From positions 4,526,001 to 4,590,000 of the forward strand of contig NZ_CP083590.1 of NCBI RefSeq assembly GCF_020099395.1: a stretch of 64,000 nucleotides of DNA. Reading direction: 5' to 3'. Both the position numbers and the translations under genes were made by a program. The stretch is from Streptomyces mobaraensis (GTDB lineage: Bacteria; Actinomycetota; Actinomycetes; Streptomycetales; Streptomycetaceae). The notes under the pieces were generated by a model. That model was not told the DNA's origin. It worked only from the letters and a program-made list of their open reading frames with translations, and did no database searches. This document shows positions 19,378-27,659 of this stretch, piece after piece (positions within the stretch are counted from its first letter, which is position 1; every line of letters starts with the position of its first letter).

Positions 19378-19426
19378 CATCCGCACGTTCACCGTTCGCC
19401 TGTGGGCGGGCGCGTGTGCCCGGCGA

Positions 19427-19460
19427 CGGGCGGACCCCGGTCGTACGGCCGGGGTCCGCC
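19427..19460. terminator. Terminator between bldA and the TetR gene
   Basis: Perfect 13-base stem, GGGCGGACCCCGG at 19427-19439 and its complement at 19448-19460, eight-base loop. It separates bldA from the convergent tetR-family gene and can act in both directions. Confidence 0.75.
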
Positions 19461-19545
19461 CGTACGACCGGGGCCGTCGGTCGTACGGCTGGCGTCGGCC
19501 GTCGGTCGTCGGCCGTCGTGCCCCGGCGTCCGGGTCCCGCGTGCC

Positions 19546-20148
19546 TCAGCCGTCGGCGGCCGGTGCCGTTCCGCCCGCCAGCTCGAAGAGGGTCCTGAGG
19601 GCGGCGAACGCCTCCGCCCGGTCCACCAGGCCGTCGAGGCCGTGCAGCGTGTTCACGCCCACGCCGCTGCCGAAGACCAGCGAGGCCAGGCTCTTGGCGT
19701 CCGGCAGTCCCGGGGTGCCGGCGGTGATCCGTTCCAGGTAGCCGATCCAGACGCGGCGGGTCCCCTCGTACCCCCGTACGTAGGCGTCGCGCAGTGGGCC
19801 CGGCCCGCCCATGACCTCCGGCAGGACCGTCGCGAACACCCGGCCGCAGGGCGCGTCCACCACCGTGAGGTGGGCGTCGAGCAGCGCGTCGAAGGTGAGC
19901 GGTCCGGTCTCCGGGAGCACCCGGCGGTACTCCTCCTCGGCGGCGTGGAACGCCTGCCCGATCACCTCGACGATCAGGCCCTCCTTGGAGCCGAAGTGCC
20001 AGGCGACCGAGCCGCGGCTGATGCCCGCGCGGTCGGCGACGGCCTGTACGGAGGCGGCCCGCGGACCGCCCTCGGCGACCAGTTCCGTCGCCGCCTCCAG
20101 CAGCCGCCGGCGGCTCTCCCGGGCGGACTCCTCACGACGACCAGTCAT
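19546..20148 (-). CDS. TetR-family transcriptional regulator
   Basis: A 200-residue repressor-type protein. The helix-turn-helix occupies residues about 10-57 (RRRLLEAATELVAEGG, then AVADRAGISRGSVAWHFGSKEGLI), followed by an all-helical ligand domain. It is transcribed divergently from the four-gene operon starting at 20501, with 352 bases between, and very probably represses it. A perfect TGGAC-N4-GTCCA palindrome at 20272-20285 in the gap is a candidate operator. The ligand is likely a CoA thioester or free acid from that pathway, by analogy only. Confidence 0.9.
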   Translation of the reverse strand: MTGRREESARESRRRLLEAATELVAEGGPRAASVQAVADRAGISRGSVAWHFGSKEGLIVEVIGQAFHAAEEEYRRVLPETGPLTFDALLDAHLTVVDAPCGRVFATVLPEVMGGPGPLRDAYVRGYEGTRRVWIGYLERITAGTPGLPDAKSLASLVFGSGVGVNTLHGLDGLVDRAEAFAALRTLFELAGGTAPAADG

Positions 20149-20242
20149 GCGGCGATTGTTCCACGGGGGTTCGGGCGATCGAAGAGGTGTGGATCCCTCC
20201 GCTTTACCTCCCGTGTCCGGAAAACCAATCCCCGCACACCAC

Positions 20243-20285
20243 TTGACGGTCTGTGCCGGGCGTTCAACGATTGGACCACCGTCCA
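20243..20285 (+). promoter_or_regulatory. Promoter and operator candidate for the FAH-thiolase-ligase operon
   Basis: TTGACG at 20243-20248 is spaced 17 bases from AACGAT at 20266-20271. The perfect inverted repeat TGGAC-CACC-GTCCA (20272-20285) then covers the expected start point. A TetR repressor bound there would block initiation. The operon start codon is 215 bases downstream, so a leader is implied. Confidence 0.5.
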
Positions 20286-20500
20286 GTTTTCGCGGGTGAG
20301 CCGAGCCGGGGACCTTGAATGCCCTGGCGTACGGCGGCTCGCACCGCAGAAGTGGCGGGACACGTTCCGAGCCGCACGTCGTCGCACGTTCCCCGTACCG
20401 CTCCTCGCCGGCCGCACGCCGGTCGATTCACGCCACCCCCGGGCCTCCCCGTGTGCCCGTCCGTCCGCCCGGGACCACCGACCGCACGATCGGAGCCGTC

Positions 20501-21523
20501 ATGCGCCTGATCACGTTCGTAGGCAAGCACTCCGCCGGACCGCCTCCGCCGGGCCGGCCCCACCTCGGCGTCCTGCTGGGCGGCGACGCCCCGGACGGCG
20601 CCGTCCTCGACCTCACCGCCGCCGCGCCCGACGACCCGCGCCTCGCCTCGCTCCAGGCCCTGATCGAGTCCGGTGAGGCCGGCCTCGACCGGGTGCGGGA
20701 GCTGTGCGAACGGCCGCCCGGCGAGGCCGTACGGGCCCGGGGCGACGTCAGGTTGCTGGCGCCGCTGCCCCGGCCGGTGCGGCTGCGCGACTGCGGGCTG
20801 TTCATCGCCCACCTGGAGAGCGGGCTGCGGGAACTGGCCCGGCGGCAGGCCGCGGCGGCGGCCGACCCGGCCGCGGAGTTCGAGCGGCTGATGGCCAGTG
20901 GGAGGTTCGACCTGAGCCCGCTGTTCCGGGAGCGGGTCATGTACTACACGGCGGACCACCTCTGTGTGAGCGGGCCGGAGGACGAGATCGCCGCGCCCAC
21001 CGGATCGCGCGAGCTCGACTTCGAACTGGAGTTCGCGGCCGTGGTGGGCCGGACCGGCCGGGACGTCAAGCCCGCCGACGCCCCCGCCCACATCTTCGGC
21101 TACACCGTCTTCAACGACTGGAGCGCCCGCGACCTCCAGGCCGTCCTCATGCGGGCCGGCGTCGGGCCCTGCGAGGGCAAGGACTTCGCCGGCTCCAACA
21201 CCCTCGGTCCGTGCGTCGTGACCCGCGACGAGCTCACCGACCCGTACTCCCTGACCATGACCGCCCGGGTCAACGGCGAGGAGTGGTCGCGCGGCACCAC
21301 CGACGGGATGGAGCACACCTTCGAGGACGCCGTCGTGCACCTCAGCCGGGACCGCGCGGTGCACGCCGGGGAGGTCATCGGCTCCGGAACCGTCCCGTCC
21401 GGCACCGGGTTCGACCTCGGGCGGCACCTGAAGGACGGGGACGTGGTCGAGCTGGAGGTCGAGGGCATTGGCGTGCTCCGCAACACCGTCCGGGTGCCCG
21501 CGCGGGACACGGGTGGGTCATGA
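20501..21523 (+). CDS. Fumarylacetoacetate hydrolase family protein
   Basis: Metal-dependent C-C bond hydrolase or decarboxylase fold, 340 residues. The FAH core runs from about residue 150 (YYTADHLCVSGPEDEI) with the metal-site pattern ELDFELEFAAVVGR, the glycine-rich FGYTVFNDWSARDLQ and GKDFAGSNTLGPCVV, ending IGSGTVPSGTGFDL. The N-terminal 100 residues are the variable extension of longer members. ATG 20501 has GGAG six bases upstream. It is first of four tightly overlapping genes, so it is probably part of degradation of a ring or beta-dicarbonyl compound; the exact substrate is unknown. Confidence 0.85.
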   Translation: MRLITFVGKHSAGPPPPGRPHLGVLLGGDAPDGAVLDLTAAAPDDPRLASLQALIESGEAGLDRVRELCERPPGEAVRARGDVRLLAPLPRPVRLRDCGLFIAHLESGLRELARRQAAAAADPAAEFERLMASGRFDLSPLFRERVMYYTADHLCVSGPEDEIAAPTGSRELDFELEFAAVVGRTGRDVKPADAPAHIFGYTVFNDWSARDLQAVLMRAGVGPCEGKDFAGSNTLGPCVVTRDELTDPYSLTMTARVNGEEWSRGTTDGMEHTFEDAVVHLSRDRAVHAGEVIGSGTVPSGTGFDLGRHLKDGDVVELEVEGIGVLRNTVRVPARDTGGS

Positions 21524-22755
21524 GCGACGCGTACGTGCTCGGCGTCGGCCGCACGGCGTACGGCCGGTTCCCCGGCCGGACCGTCGGCGCGCTCGCGGGC
21601 GAGGCGCTCGCCCTGTGCCTGGCCGACGCCGGGGTGGAACCCGCCGCCGTGGACGCGGTGTTCTTCGCCAACGCCACCCAGGGCGCCCTGGAGGGGCAGC
21701 ACCTGGTGCGCGGCCAGGTGGCGCTGCGCTCCGCCGGGCTGGCGGGCGTCCCGGTGTTCAACGTCGAGAACGCCTGCGCCTCCGGGACCGCCGCCGTCCA
21801 CCTGGCGGCCACCGCGGTGCGGGCCGGGGAGGCGGACGTCGCCCTCGCCGTCGGCGCCGAGAAGATGTACGGCGCCGACGAGGAGCGGCTGACCGCCGCC
21901 TTCCACGGCGGGCTCGACGTCGCCCGCTGGGAGGAGGGACTCAAGGCCCTGCGGGAGGCGGCGGGCGCGGAGGCGGTCCCGCCGGGCCGGCGCTCGGTGT
22001 TCATGGACGTCTACGCCGCGCTCGCCGCCGACTACCGCCGCCGCCACCCCGGCCTCACCCCCCGGCGGCTCGCCGCCGTCACCGCCAAGAACCGGCGGCA
22101 CGGCGCGCTCAACCCGCGCGCCGCCCGCCGCGAGGCGCTGACGGTCGACGAGGTGCTGGCCGCGCGGCCGATCGTCCCGCCGCTGACCCAGCCCATGTGC
22201 GCGCCCATCGGGGACGGCGCCGCGGCGGCCCTCGTCTGCTCGCCCGCCGCGGCCCGCCGGCTCGGCGCCGGCCGGGCGGTACGGATCCGGGCGAGCGTCG
22301 TCGCCTCCGGCACCGGCCGGACCCTCGACGAGGAGGCCCGCCGGATCACCCGCCTTGCCTCGGCCGCCGCCTACGAACGGGCCGGCCTCGGCCCGTCCGA
22401 CGTCTCGCTCGCGGAGGTCCACGACGCCACCGCGATCGGCGAGGTGCTCCAGGTGGAGGCGCTGGGCCTGATTCCCGACGGCGAGGGCGCGCACGCCGCC
22501 GAACGCGGCGAGACCGCCCTCGGCGGCCGGCTGCCGGTCAACACCTCCGGCGGCCTGGAGAGCAACGGCCACCCCGTCGGCGCCACCGGCGTCGGCCAGA
22601 TCCACGAACTCGTCACCCAGCTCCGCGGCGAGGCGGGCGACCGCCAGGTCCCCGGCGCCCGGATCGGCGTCGCCGAGAACGGCGGCGGCTTCCTGGACTT
22701 CGAGGAGGCCGCGGCGGCGGTGGTCGTCCTGGAGGCACCGGGGAGGCGGCTGTGA
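21520..22755 (+). CDS. Thiolase-family protein (SCP2-thiolase-like)
   Basis: A 411-residue condensing-fold enzyme expected to cleave 3-oxoacyl-CoA with CoA, or the reverse. The active-site cysteine is in ENACASGTAA, a histidine is in EVHDATAI, and the second-site segment is GGLESNGHPVGATG. The spread of these motifs fits the SCP-x / lipid-transfer thiolase branch rather than AtoB. ATG 21520 overlaps the previous stop as ATGA, and its own stop overlaps the next gene as GTGA, so it is translationally coupled on both sides. Confidence 0.9.
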   Translation: MSDAYVLGVGRTAYGRFPGRTVGALAGEALALCLADAGVEPAAVDAVFFANATQGALEGQHLVRGQVALRSAGLAGVPVFNVENACASGTAAVHLAATAVRAGEADVALAVGAEKMYGADEERLTAAFHGGLDVARWEEGLKALREAAGAEAVPPGRRSVFMDVYAALAADYRRRHPGLTPRRLAAVTAKNRRHGALNPRAARREALTVDEVLAARPIVPPLTQPMCAPIGDGAAAALVCSPAAARRLGAGRAVRIRASVVASGTGRTLDEEARRITRLASAAAYERAGLGPSDVSLAEVHDATAIGEVLQVEALGLIPDGEGAHAAERGETALGGRLPVNTSGGLESNGHPVGATGVGQIHELVTQLRGEAGDRQVPGARIGVAENGGGFLDFEEAAAAVVVLEAPGRRL

Positions 22756-24353
22756 CGGACGGGGGAATGGTGCCTGCGCGGGGCGCCGGGTGCGTCAACA
22801 TCGCGTACCTGCTGCACCGGGCCGCCGCCGGGAGCCCGGACGCGCCCGCCGTGTGCGAAGGGGCGGACGTCCTCCGCGACTACCGGGGGCTTGCCGGGCG
22901 GGCCGCCGCGATCGGCGAGGCGCTGCTCCGGGAGTACGGGCTGCGGGCCGGCGACCGGGTGGCGCTGGCCATGCGGAACACCCCGCTCTATCCGGAGGTG
23001 CTGTTCGGCGTCTGGTGGGCCGGGCTGGTGGCGGTGCCGATGAACGCCCGGCTGCACCCCCGGGAGTTCGCGCGGTTGGTGGAGGACTGCGGCGCGCGGG
23101 TCTGCGTCGCCACCGGTGAACTGACCGGTCCGCTGGGCGAACAGGGGCTCGGGCCGGCCGCCCTGGTGCCCATCGACCACCTTGTGGGGACGGCCGCCGT
23201 GAACGCCGTCCGGCCGCCCGCCGACGTGGCGGACGACGCGCCGGCGTGGCTCTTCTACACCAGCGGCACCACCGGCCGACCCAAGGGCGCGACCCTCACC
23301 CACGGCAACCTGCGGGCCGCCACCGACAGCGCGCTCGCCGACATCGGGGCCGGCGTCGACGCGTCGATGCTGCACATCGCCCCGATGTCGCACGCCGGCG
23401 GCCTCTTCGGCCTCGCCCACGTGGCCCGCGCCCGGGCCCAGGTCTTCCCGCGCGGCGGCGCGGTCACCGCGGACACCCTGGAAGAGGCGCTGCGCGCGTT
23501 CGGCCCGGTGACGTTCTTCGCGGTGCCGACGATCCTGCGCCGCCTGCTCGACCCCGCCCTGCTGCCCGACGGCCTCGTCCCGCGCGTGCACCGCATTCTC
23601 TACGGCGGCGCGCCGATGTACCGGGAGGACCTGGAGCGGGTCATCGCCCGCTTCGGCGCCGGCCGGCTCTGGCAGGGCTACGGCCAGGGGGAGTCGCCCG
23701 GCACCATCACCCACCTGCGCCCCGAGGACCACGCCGGGGACGACCCCGAGGCGCTGGGCCGCCGGCTGGCGAGCGTCGGCCGCGCGCGGACCGGCGTCGA
23801 GGTGCGGGTGGCGGACCCCGACGGGCGGGAGGTGCCGGCCGGGACGACCGGCGAGGTGCTGGTCCGCGGGGCCACCGTGATGTCCGGCTACTGGAACGCG
23901 CCGGAGGCCACCGCCCGTACCCTGCGCGGCGGCTGGCTGCACACCGGCGACCTGGGCCGGCTGGACGCCGACGGCTTCCTCACCCTCGTCGACCGGGCCA
24001 AGGACCTGGTCATCTCCGGGGGTTCCAACATCTACCCCCGCGAAGTGGAGGAGGTCCTGCTGCGCCACCCCGCGGTCGCCGAGGCCGCGGTGGTCGGCGC
24101 GCCGGACCCCGAGTGGGGGGAACTGCCCGTCGCCTTCGTGGTGCGGGCCGACGGCGGAGCGGACAGTGGACTCGCCGCCGCCCTGGAGGCGCACTGCCTC
24201 GGCCGCATGGCCCGCTTCAAGCGGCCCCGCCGCTTCGTGTTCGTGGCCGCGCTGCCCAAGAACAGCTACGGAAAGGTGCTCAAGACCGAACTGCGGGGGC
24301 TGATCGGCCGGCCCCCGGAAGCCGACAACCCGAGAGCTGGTACCGCGATATGA
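22752..24353 (+). CDS. AMP-dependent acyl-CoA synthetase/ligase
   Basis: ANL-superfamily ligase of 533 residues that activates a carboxylic acid to its CoA thioester through an acyl-AMP. The phosphate loop is FYTSGTTGRPKGATLTH, the adenine motif is GYGQGESPG, the hinge region includes WLHTGDLGRLDADGF and DRAKDLVISGG, and the catalytic lysine is in the C-terminal NSYGKVLK. GTG 22752 overlaps the thiolase stop. In context it probably loads the substrate that the thiolase and FAH-family enzyme then process. The acid is not identifiable from sequence. Confidence 0.92.
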   Translation: MTDGGMVPARGAGCVNIAYLLHRAAAGSPDAPAVCEGADVLRDYRGLAGRAAAIGEALLREYGLRAGDRVALAMRNTPLYPEVLFGVWWAGLVAVPMNARLHPREFARLVEDCGARVCVATGELTGPLGEQGLGPAALVPIDHLVGTAAVNAVRPPADVADDAPAWLFYTSGTTGRPKGATLTHGNLRAATDSALADIGAGVDASMLHIAPMSHAGGLFGLAHVARARAQVFPRGGAVTADTLEEALRAFGPVTFFAVPTILRRLLDPALLPDGLVPRVHRILYGGAPMYREDLERVIARFGAGRLWQGYGQGESPGTITHLRPEDHAGDDPEALGRRLASVGRARTGVEVRVADPDGREVPAGTTGEVLVRGATVMSGYWNAPEATARTLRGGWLHTGDLGRLDADGFLTLVDRAKDLVISGGSNIYPREVEEVLLRHPAVAEAAVVGAPDPEWGELPVAFVVRADGGADSGLAAALEAHCLGRMARFKRPRRFVFVAALPKNSYGKVLKTELRGLIGRPPEADNPRAGTAI

Positions 24354-25153
24354 GTCGCCGCATCGTCGACCTCACCTCCCCCATCGACCCCCGTGACCTC
24401 GACCTCGTCCCGGAGAGTATGCCGGACCTGGCACTGGTCGTCGCCCCGCGCATGGACTACCACACGCACGACGAGTGGGGCCGGGACTTCATGGTCGCCT
24501 CCTTCGGCTGCGACCCGGACGACCTCCCCGGGCGCGAGGGCCCGGCCGGCGAGGTCATGCACGAGATCAGCACCCACTGCGGGACGCACGTGGACGCCCC
24601 GCTGCACAGCGGACGCATGTGCGAGGGCCGGCCGTCCCGGACGCTCAGTGACATCGCCCTGGAGGAGCTGTACCGGCCGGGCATGGTCCTCGACGTACGG
24701 GCCTGGGCCAAGCCGGGGGAGGCCATTCCGGTCGAGGCCCTGAAACAGGCCATCGCGGCGACCGGGCGGGACGTCGAGCCGGGTGACGCGGTGCTCATCA
24801 GGACCGGGCAGGAGCGGTACCGGCTGGGCGAGCCGGAGTACTTCGCCTATCCGGGGATGTCGGGGGCCGGTACGCGGTACCTGACGGGGCTGGGAGCGAC
24901 CGTGCTGGGGACCGATGCGATCGGGTGGGACCGGCCGATCCCCGCGATGCGGCGGGCCTTCCAGGAGACGCGCGACCCCGGGCACATCTGGGACGGGCAC
25001 TACGCGATCCAGGACAAGGAGGCGTTCATCGTGCAGCAGTTGGTGAATCTCGGGGCGCTGCCGTTGAGCGGGTTCATGGTCGGGTTCTTCCCGTTGAAGC
25101 TCACGGGGACGAGTGCGGCGCCGGCGCGGGTGGTGGCGTTCGTGGAGGGGTGA
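24350..25153 (+). CDS. Cyclase / kynurenine formamidase-like metal hydrolase
   Basis: A 267-residue member of the putative cyclase family (PF04199 type), which includes bacterial kynurenine formamidase and isatin hydrolase. The metal-binding segment HCGTHVDAPLH near residues 77-87 is intact, and the family pattern continues with GDAVLIRTGQ and GATVLGTDAIGWD. ATG 24350 overlaps the ligase stop as ATGA, making it the last gene of the coupled operon. It likely hydrolyses an amide, lactone or lactam intermediate; substrate unknown. A repeat element starts at its stop codon. Confidence 0.88.
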   Translation: MSRRIVDLTSPIDPRDLDLVPESMPDLALVVAPRMDYHTHDEWGRDFMVASFGCDPDDLPGREGPAGEVMHEISTHCGTHVDAPLHSGRMCEGRPSRTLSDIALEELYRPGMVLDVRAWAKPGEAIPVEALKQAIAATGRDVEPGDAVLIRTGQERYRLGEPEYFAYPGMSGAGTRYLTGLGATVLGTDAIGWDRPIPAMRRAFQETRDPGHIWDGHYAIQDKEAFIVQQLVNLGALPLSGFMVGFFPLKLTGTSAAPARVVAFVEG

Positions 25154-25337
25154 GCCCCGGTCCCTCCCCCAGAGGGGGCACCCCCACTTCGCCGATTCCT
25201 GGGGCTGTGCCCCAGACCCCCCTTATCGCGGCTTCGCCGCTCGTCCTCAATCGCCGGACGGGCTGAAACAGCCCGTCCGGCTCGGGGGTGCGGGGGCGGA
25301 GCCCCCGCAGAAACGGTGAAAGGGTGGGTCCGGGGCT
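25153..25337. repeat. Mosaic palindromic repeat, copy A
   Basis: The element fills the gap between convergent genes. Its ends are inverted (AGCCCCGGTCCC at 25153-25164 and GGGTCCGGGGCT at 25326-25337, one mismatch). Inside are the block TCGCGGCTTCGCCGCTCG, the palindrome with CCGGACGGGCTG and CAGCCCGTCCGG, and GCGGGGGCGGAGCCCCCGC. Related copies lie at about 38436, 44876 and 48995. Terminator function is plausible here. Confidence 0.85.
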
Positions 25338-26407
25338 CAGGAAGCCTGCACCCGCACCGCCGTGGCCCGCCGCGAGCCCACCGCGAAGAGGGCGAGCCCG
25401 CCGACCAGCCAGCAGGACAGCACGACCAGGGCCCGCCCGCACCCCGCGCCGTCGAAGAAGGCCGCCGAGCGCAGCAGGGTGCCGCCCGCGCCGGGCGGCA
25501 GGAACTGGCCGAACGTTCCCCAGCCGGAGGGCAGCCACTCCGGCCCGGAGGCCAGGCCGGACAGCGGGTTGCCGAGGAAGATCATCATGGCCGCGCCGAG
25601 GCCGAGACCGGGGCCGCCGAGCAGCGAGTGGAGGCCCATGATGGTGACGGAGGTGGCCGCGGTGCTGAAGGTGACGGCGAGGGCGATCAGCGCGTAGTCG
25701 CCGTCGGTGACCCCGAAGCCGTACTGGAGCACGGCGCTGAGGGCGAAGCCCGCGAGGACCGAGAAGCCGAGGGAGGTCGCGGCCCGCTGGGCGGGGCGGC
25801 GGAGCAGCATCACGATGGCGACGGTCGCCAGGTAGCCGCCGAGCACCAACGGCAGCGCGCCGGCGGCGAGTCCGGCCGCGTTGGGGTCGTCCTTCGTCGG
25901 CGGGTGCAGGTCGTGGACGGCCACGGTGGGCCGGGGCGCGGACGGGTCGAGGGACGGCGCGAGGGCGCGCAGGGTGGCGGCGATGGAAGGGCCGGCCGTG
26001 GTGGCGACCAGCACCTCGGGCTTGTCGCCGGGCGCCGTGCCGAGGACCACCGCGCCGTACGCCTTCCGGTCGTCGATCCGCTGCCGGGCGGCGGCCGCGT
26101 CCGGCACCTTCGTGACGCGGAACGCGCCGGGCCGGGCCTCCGCCAGCCGGTCCGCGACCCGGTCGGCCACCGGGCCGGGGCCCGCGACCGCGATCGGCAC
26201 CTCGTGCGGGCCGGAGTTGATCGCCGGCAGGGCGAAGGCCGTCAGCATGGCGGCGAGCAGGGCGGTGAGGCCGACGATCAGGACCGGGACCTTCCGCCAT
26301 CCCGCCGCCGCCTCGGCGTCGGGAACGGCCGGATCGGGGGCGGCGCCCTGAGGCTCGTCGGTGCGGGCGGCGGTGGCGCCGGTCGTATCAGTGGGCGTAC
26401 GGGACAT
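25337..26407 (-). CDS. DUF3533/ABC-2-like membrane protein
   Basis: A 356-residue membrane protein with one N-terminal helix (about 38-58), a large outside domain (about 60-185) and five helices in the C-terminal half. The layout matches YhgE/Pip or DUF3533 proteins of the ABC-2 permease superfamily, sometimes linked to export or resistance. ATG 26407 has GAGGGGAA six bases upstream. The frame stays open to 26563 and beyond, and the extension would encode an eight-residue repeat (APQRAQHS type) from a 24-base tandem repeat. It lies downstream of a TetR gene on the same strand and is probably controlled by it. Confidence 0.8.
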   Translation of the reverse strand: MSRTPTDTTGATAARTDEPQGAAPDPAVPDAEAAAGWRKVPVLIVGLTALLAAMLTAFALPAINSGPHEVPIAVAGPGPVADRVADRLAEARPGAFRVTKVPDAAAARQRIDDRKAYGAVVLGTAPGDKPEVLVATTAGPSIAATLRALAPSLDPSAPRPTVAVHDLHPPTKDDPNAAGLAAGALPLVLGGYLATVAIVMLLRRPAQRAATSLGFSVLAGFALSAVLQYGFGVTDGDYALIALAVTFSTAATSVTIMGLHSLLGGPGLGLGAAMMIFLGNPLSGLASGPEWLPSGWGTFGQFLPPGAGGTLLRSAAFFDGAGCGRALVVLSCWLVGGLALFAVGSRRATAVRVQAS

Positions 26408-26448
26408 GGGAGTTCCCCTCGGGGCGGGTGACGTGCTCCTGGTGCCGT

Positions 26449-26512
26449 GCTGTGGTGTGCGGTGCTGCGCTTGCTGTGGTGCGGAGTGCTGCGCGCGCTG
26501 TGGTGCGCTGCC
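26449..26512. repeat. 24-base tandem repeat in tetR-membrane gene spacer
   Basis: Units start at 26449, 26473 and 26497, each beginning gctgtggtgygc; the first two are full 24-base copies. The period is a multiple of three and keeps the minus-strand frame open into the membrane-protein gene. Confidence 0.75.
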
Positions 26513-26641
26513 GGAGGTGCCGGTGACGGCTCTCCGGCCCGCGCTGCCGGTCGCACCCCCCACGCGCCCCCGCCCCCCTCGCCAAGGCCCCGCGCCGGGT
26601 GGTGCCGAGGCATGGCGGGGGCGTACGGGCGGGGTGGCCGG

Positions 26642-27304
26642 TCAGGGTTCGACGCGTACGCGCTCCAGTTCCCGGCGCACCGCCTCGGCGACGGGCGTAC
26701 GGGATCCGGTGCGCACCCAGTGCTCGAAGGTGAGCCGGGTCGTGGTGAGCGCGACCGTGGCGGCGAGCAGCGGGTAGAGGTCGCGGTCGGGGTCGGTGCC
26801 GGTGCGGCGGGCGATCTCGGTGGCCAGGGTGGCGGCCATGCCGGCCTCGAAGCGGACCTGTTCGGCCGCCAGTTGCGCGTGGGCCAGGGCCAGCCGCGCG
26901 CGCAGGAGGGTGCCGGGGTCGACGGCGGAGAGCTCGTCCAGCACGGTGGCGAAGGCGTGTGTGAGGGCGTCCCACAGCGGTTCCTCCGGCGGGCGGGCGG
27001 CGAGCGCCGCGCGGATCCGTTCGGCCCGTTCGGTGCCGGAGGCCATGACGGCCTCTTCCTTGCTGGAGAAGTAGTTGTTGAAGGTCCGGGCCGAGACGCC
27101 GGCCTCGGCCGCGATGTCCTCCACCCGGACGGCCGCCCAGCCGCGCTCGGCGGCGAGCCGCAGCGCCGCGAGGCCGAGTGCCGTCCGCGTGGCCTGCTTC
27201 TTCCGTTCCCGGAGTCCGGGGTTCCGGGGCTCTGCGGGGTGTTCCGCGGGTGCCGGCCCGGAGGGCTCCCGCCGTGCCGTCGTTCTCGCGGCCCTGGTGT
27301 TCAT
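26642..27304 (-). CDS. TetR-family transcriptional regulator
   Basis: A 220-residue regulator. After a 35-residue Arg/Pro-rich N-terminus, the helix-turn-helix lies at about 40-88 (VRVEDIAAEAGVSARTFNNYFSSKEEAV). ATG 27304 was chosen as the start of MNTRAARTT; an in-frame start 12 codons upstream is possible. A perfect TTGCGC-ATT-GCGCAA palindrome at 27343-27357, 38 bases upstream, is a likely autoregulatory operator. It is followed by the membrane protein gene on the same strand, the usual repressor-exporter pairing. Confidence 0.88.
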   Translation of the reverse strand: MNTRAARTTARREPSGPAPAEHPAEPRNPGLRERKKQATRTALGLAALRLAAERGWAAVRVEDIAAEAGVSARTFNNYFSSKEEAVMASGTERAERIRAALAARPPEEPLWDALTHAFATVLDELSAVDPGTLLRARLALAHAQLAAEQVRFEAGMAATLATEIARRTGTDPDRDLYPLLAATVALTTTRLTFEHWVRTGSRTPVAEAVRRELERVRVEP

Positions 27305-27659
27305 GTCCCTCACCGTCGCAGAAACCTGCGGGGCCCGCAAGTTTGCGCATTGCGCAAGAATCCGCCCCGACCGGTGCGGTGTCGGCCGCCTGGCCGAATG
27401 CCAACTGTCGGCGCGCTACGGTGCGTTGACGCTCGAACACTACGGTATGTAGCGTTACCGATCGGTAGCGTTGTGATCGCTGAGGGGGGAGGGGTGGATG
27501 AGGCGGGCGGTCCGGACGTCCGGCGGGGCGGCGGCCCGTGAATTCCCCGTTCCCCACCGGCCTTTTACGGCCCCTTCCGGCCGCCTTCCGGTCCGTACCG
27601 GCGGTTACAGCGGAGGTCCGCCATCCGGACGGGCCGCAAAGAAACTCACTGGGGCGTGC
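27305..27659. promoter_or_regulatory. Divergent regulatory region between tetR and the TTA regulator
   Basis: No gene is evident. On the tetR side is the palindrome TTGCGCATTGCGCAA (27343-27357). For the rightward gene, TTGACG at 27426-27431 and TAGCGT at 27450-27455 are spaced 18 bases. The 12-base palindrome TACCGATCGGTA at 27456-27467 sits over the expected start site. TAGCGTT is repeated on both sides of it. Confidence 0.5.
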
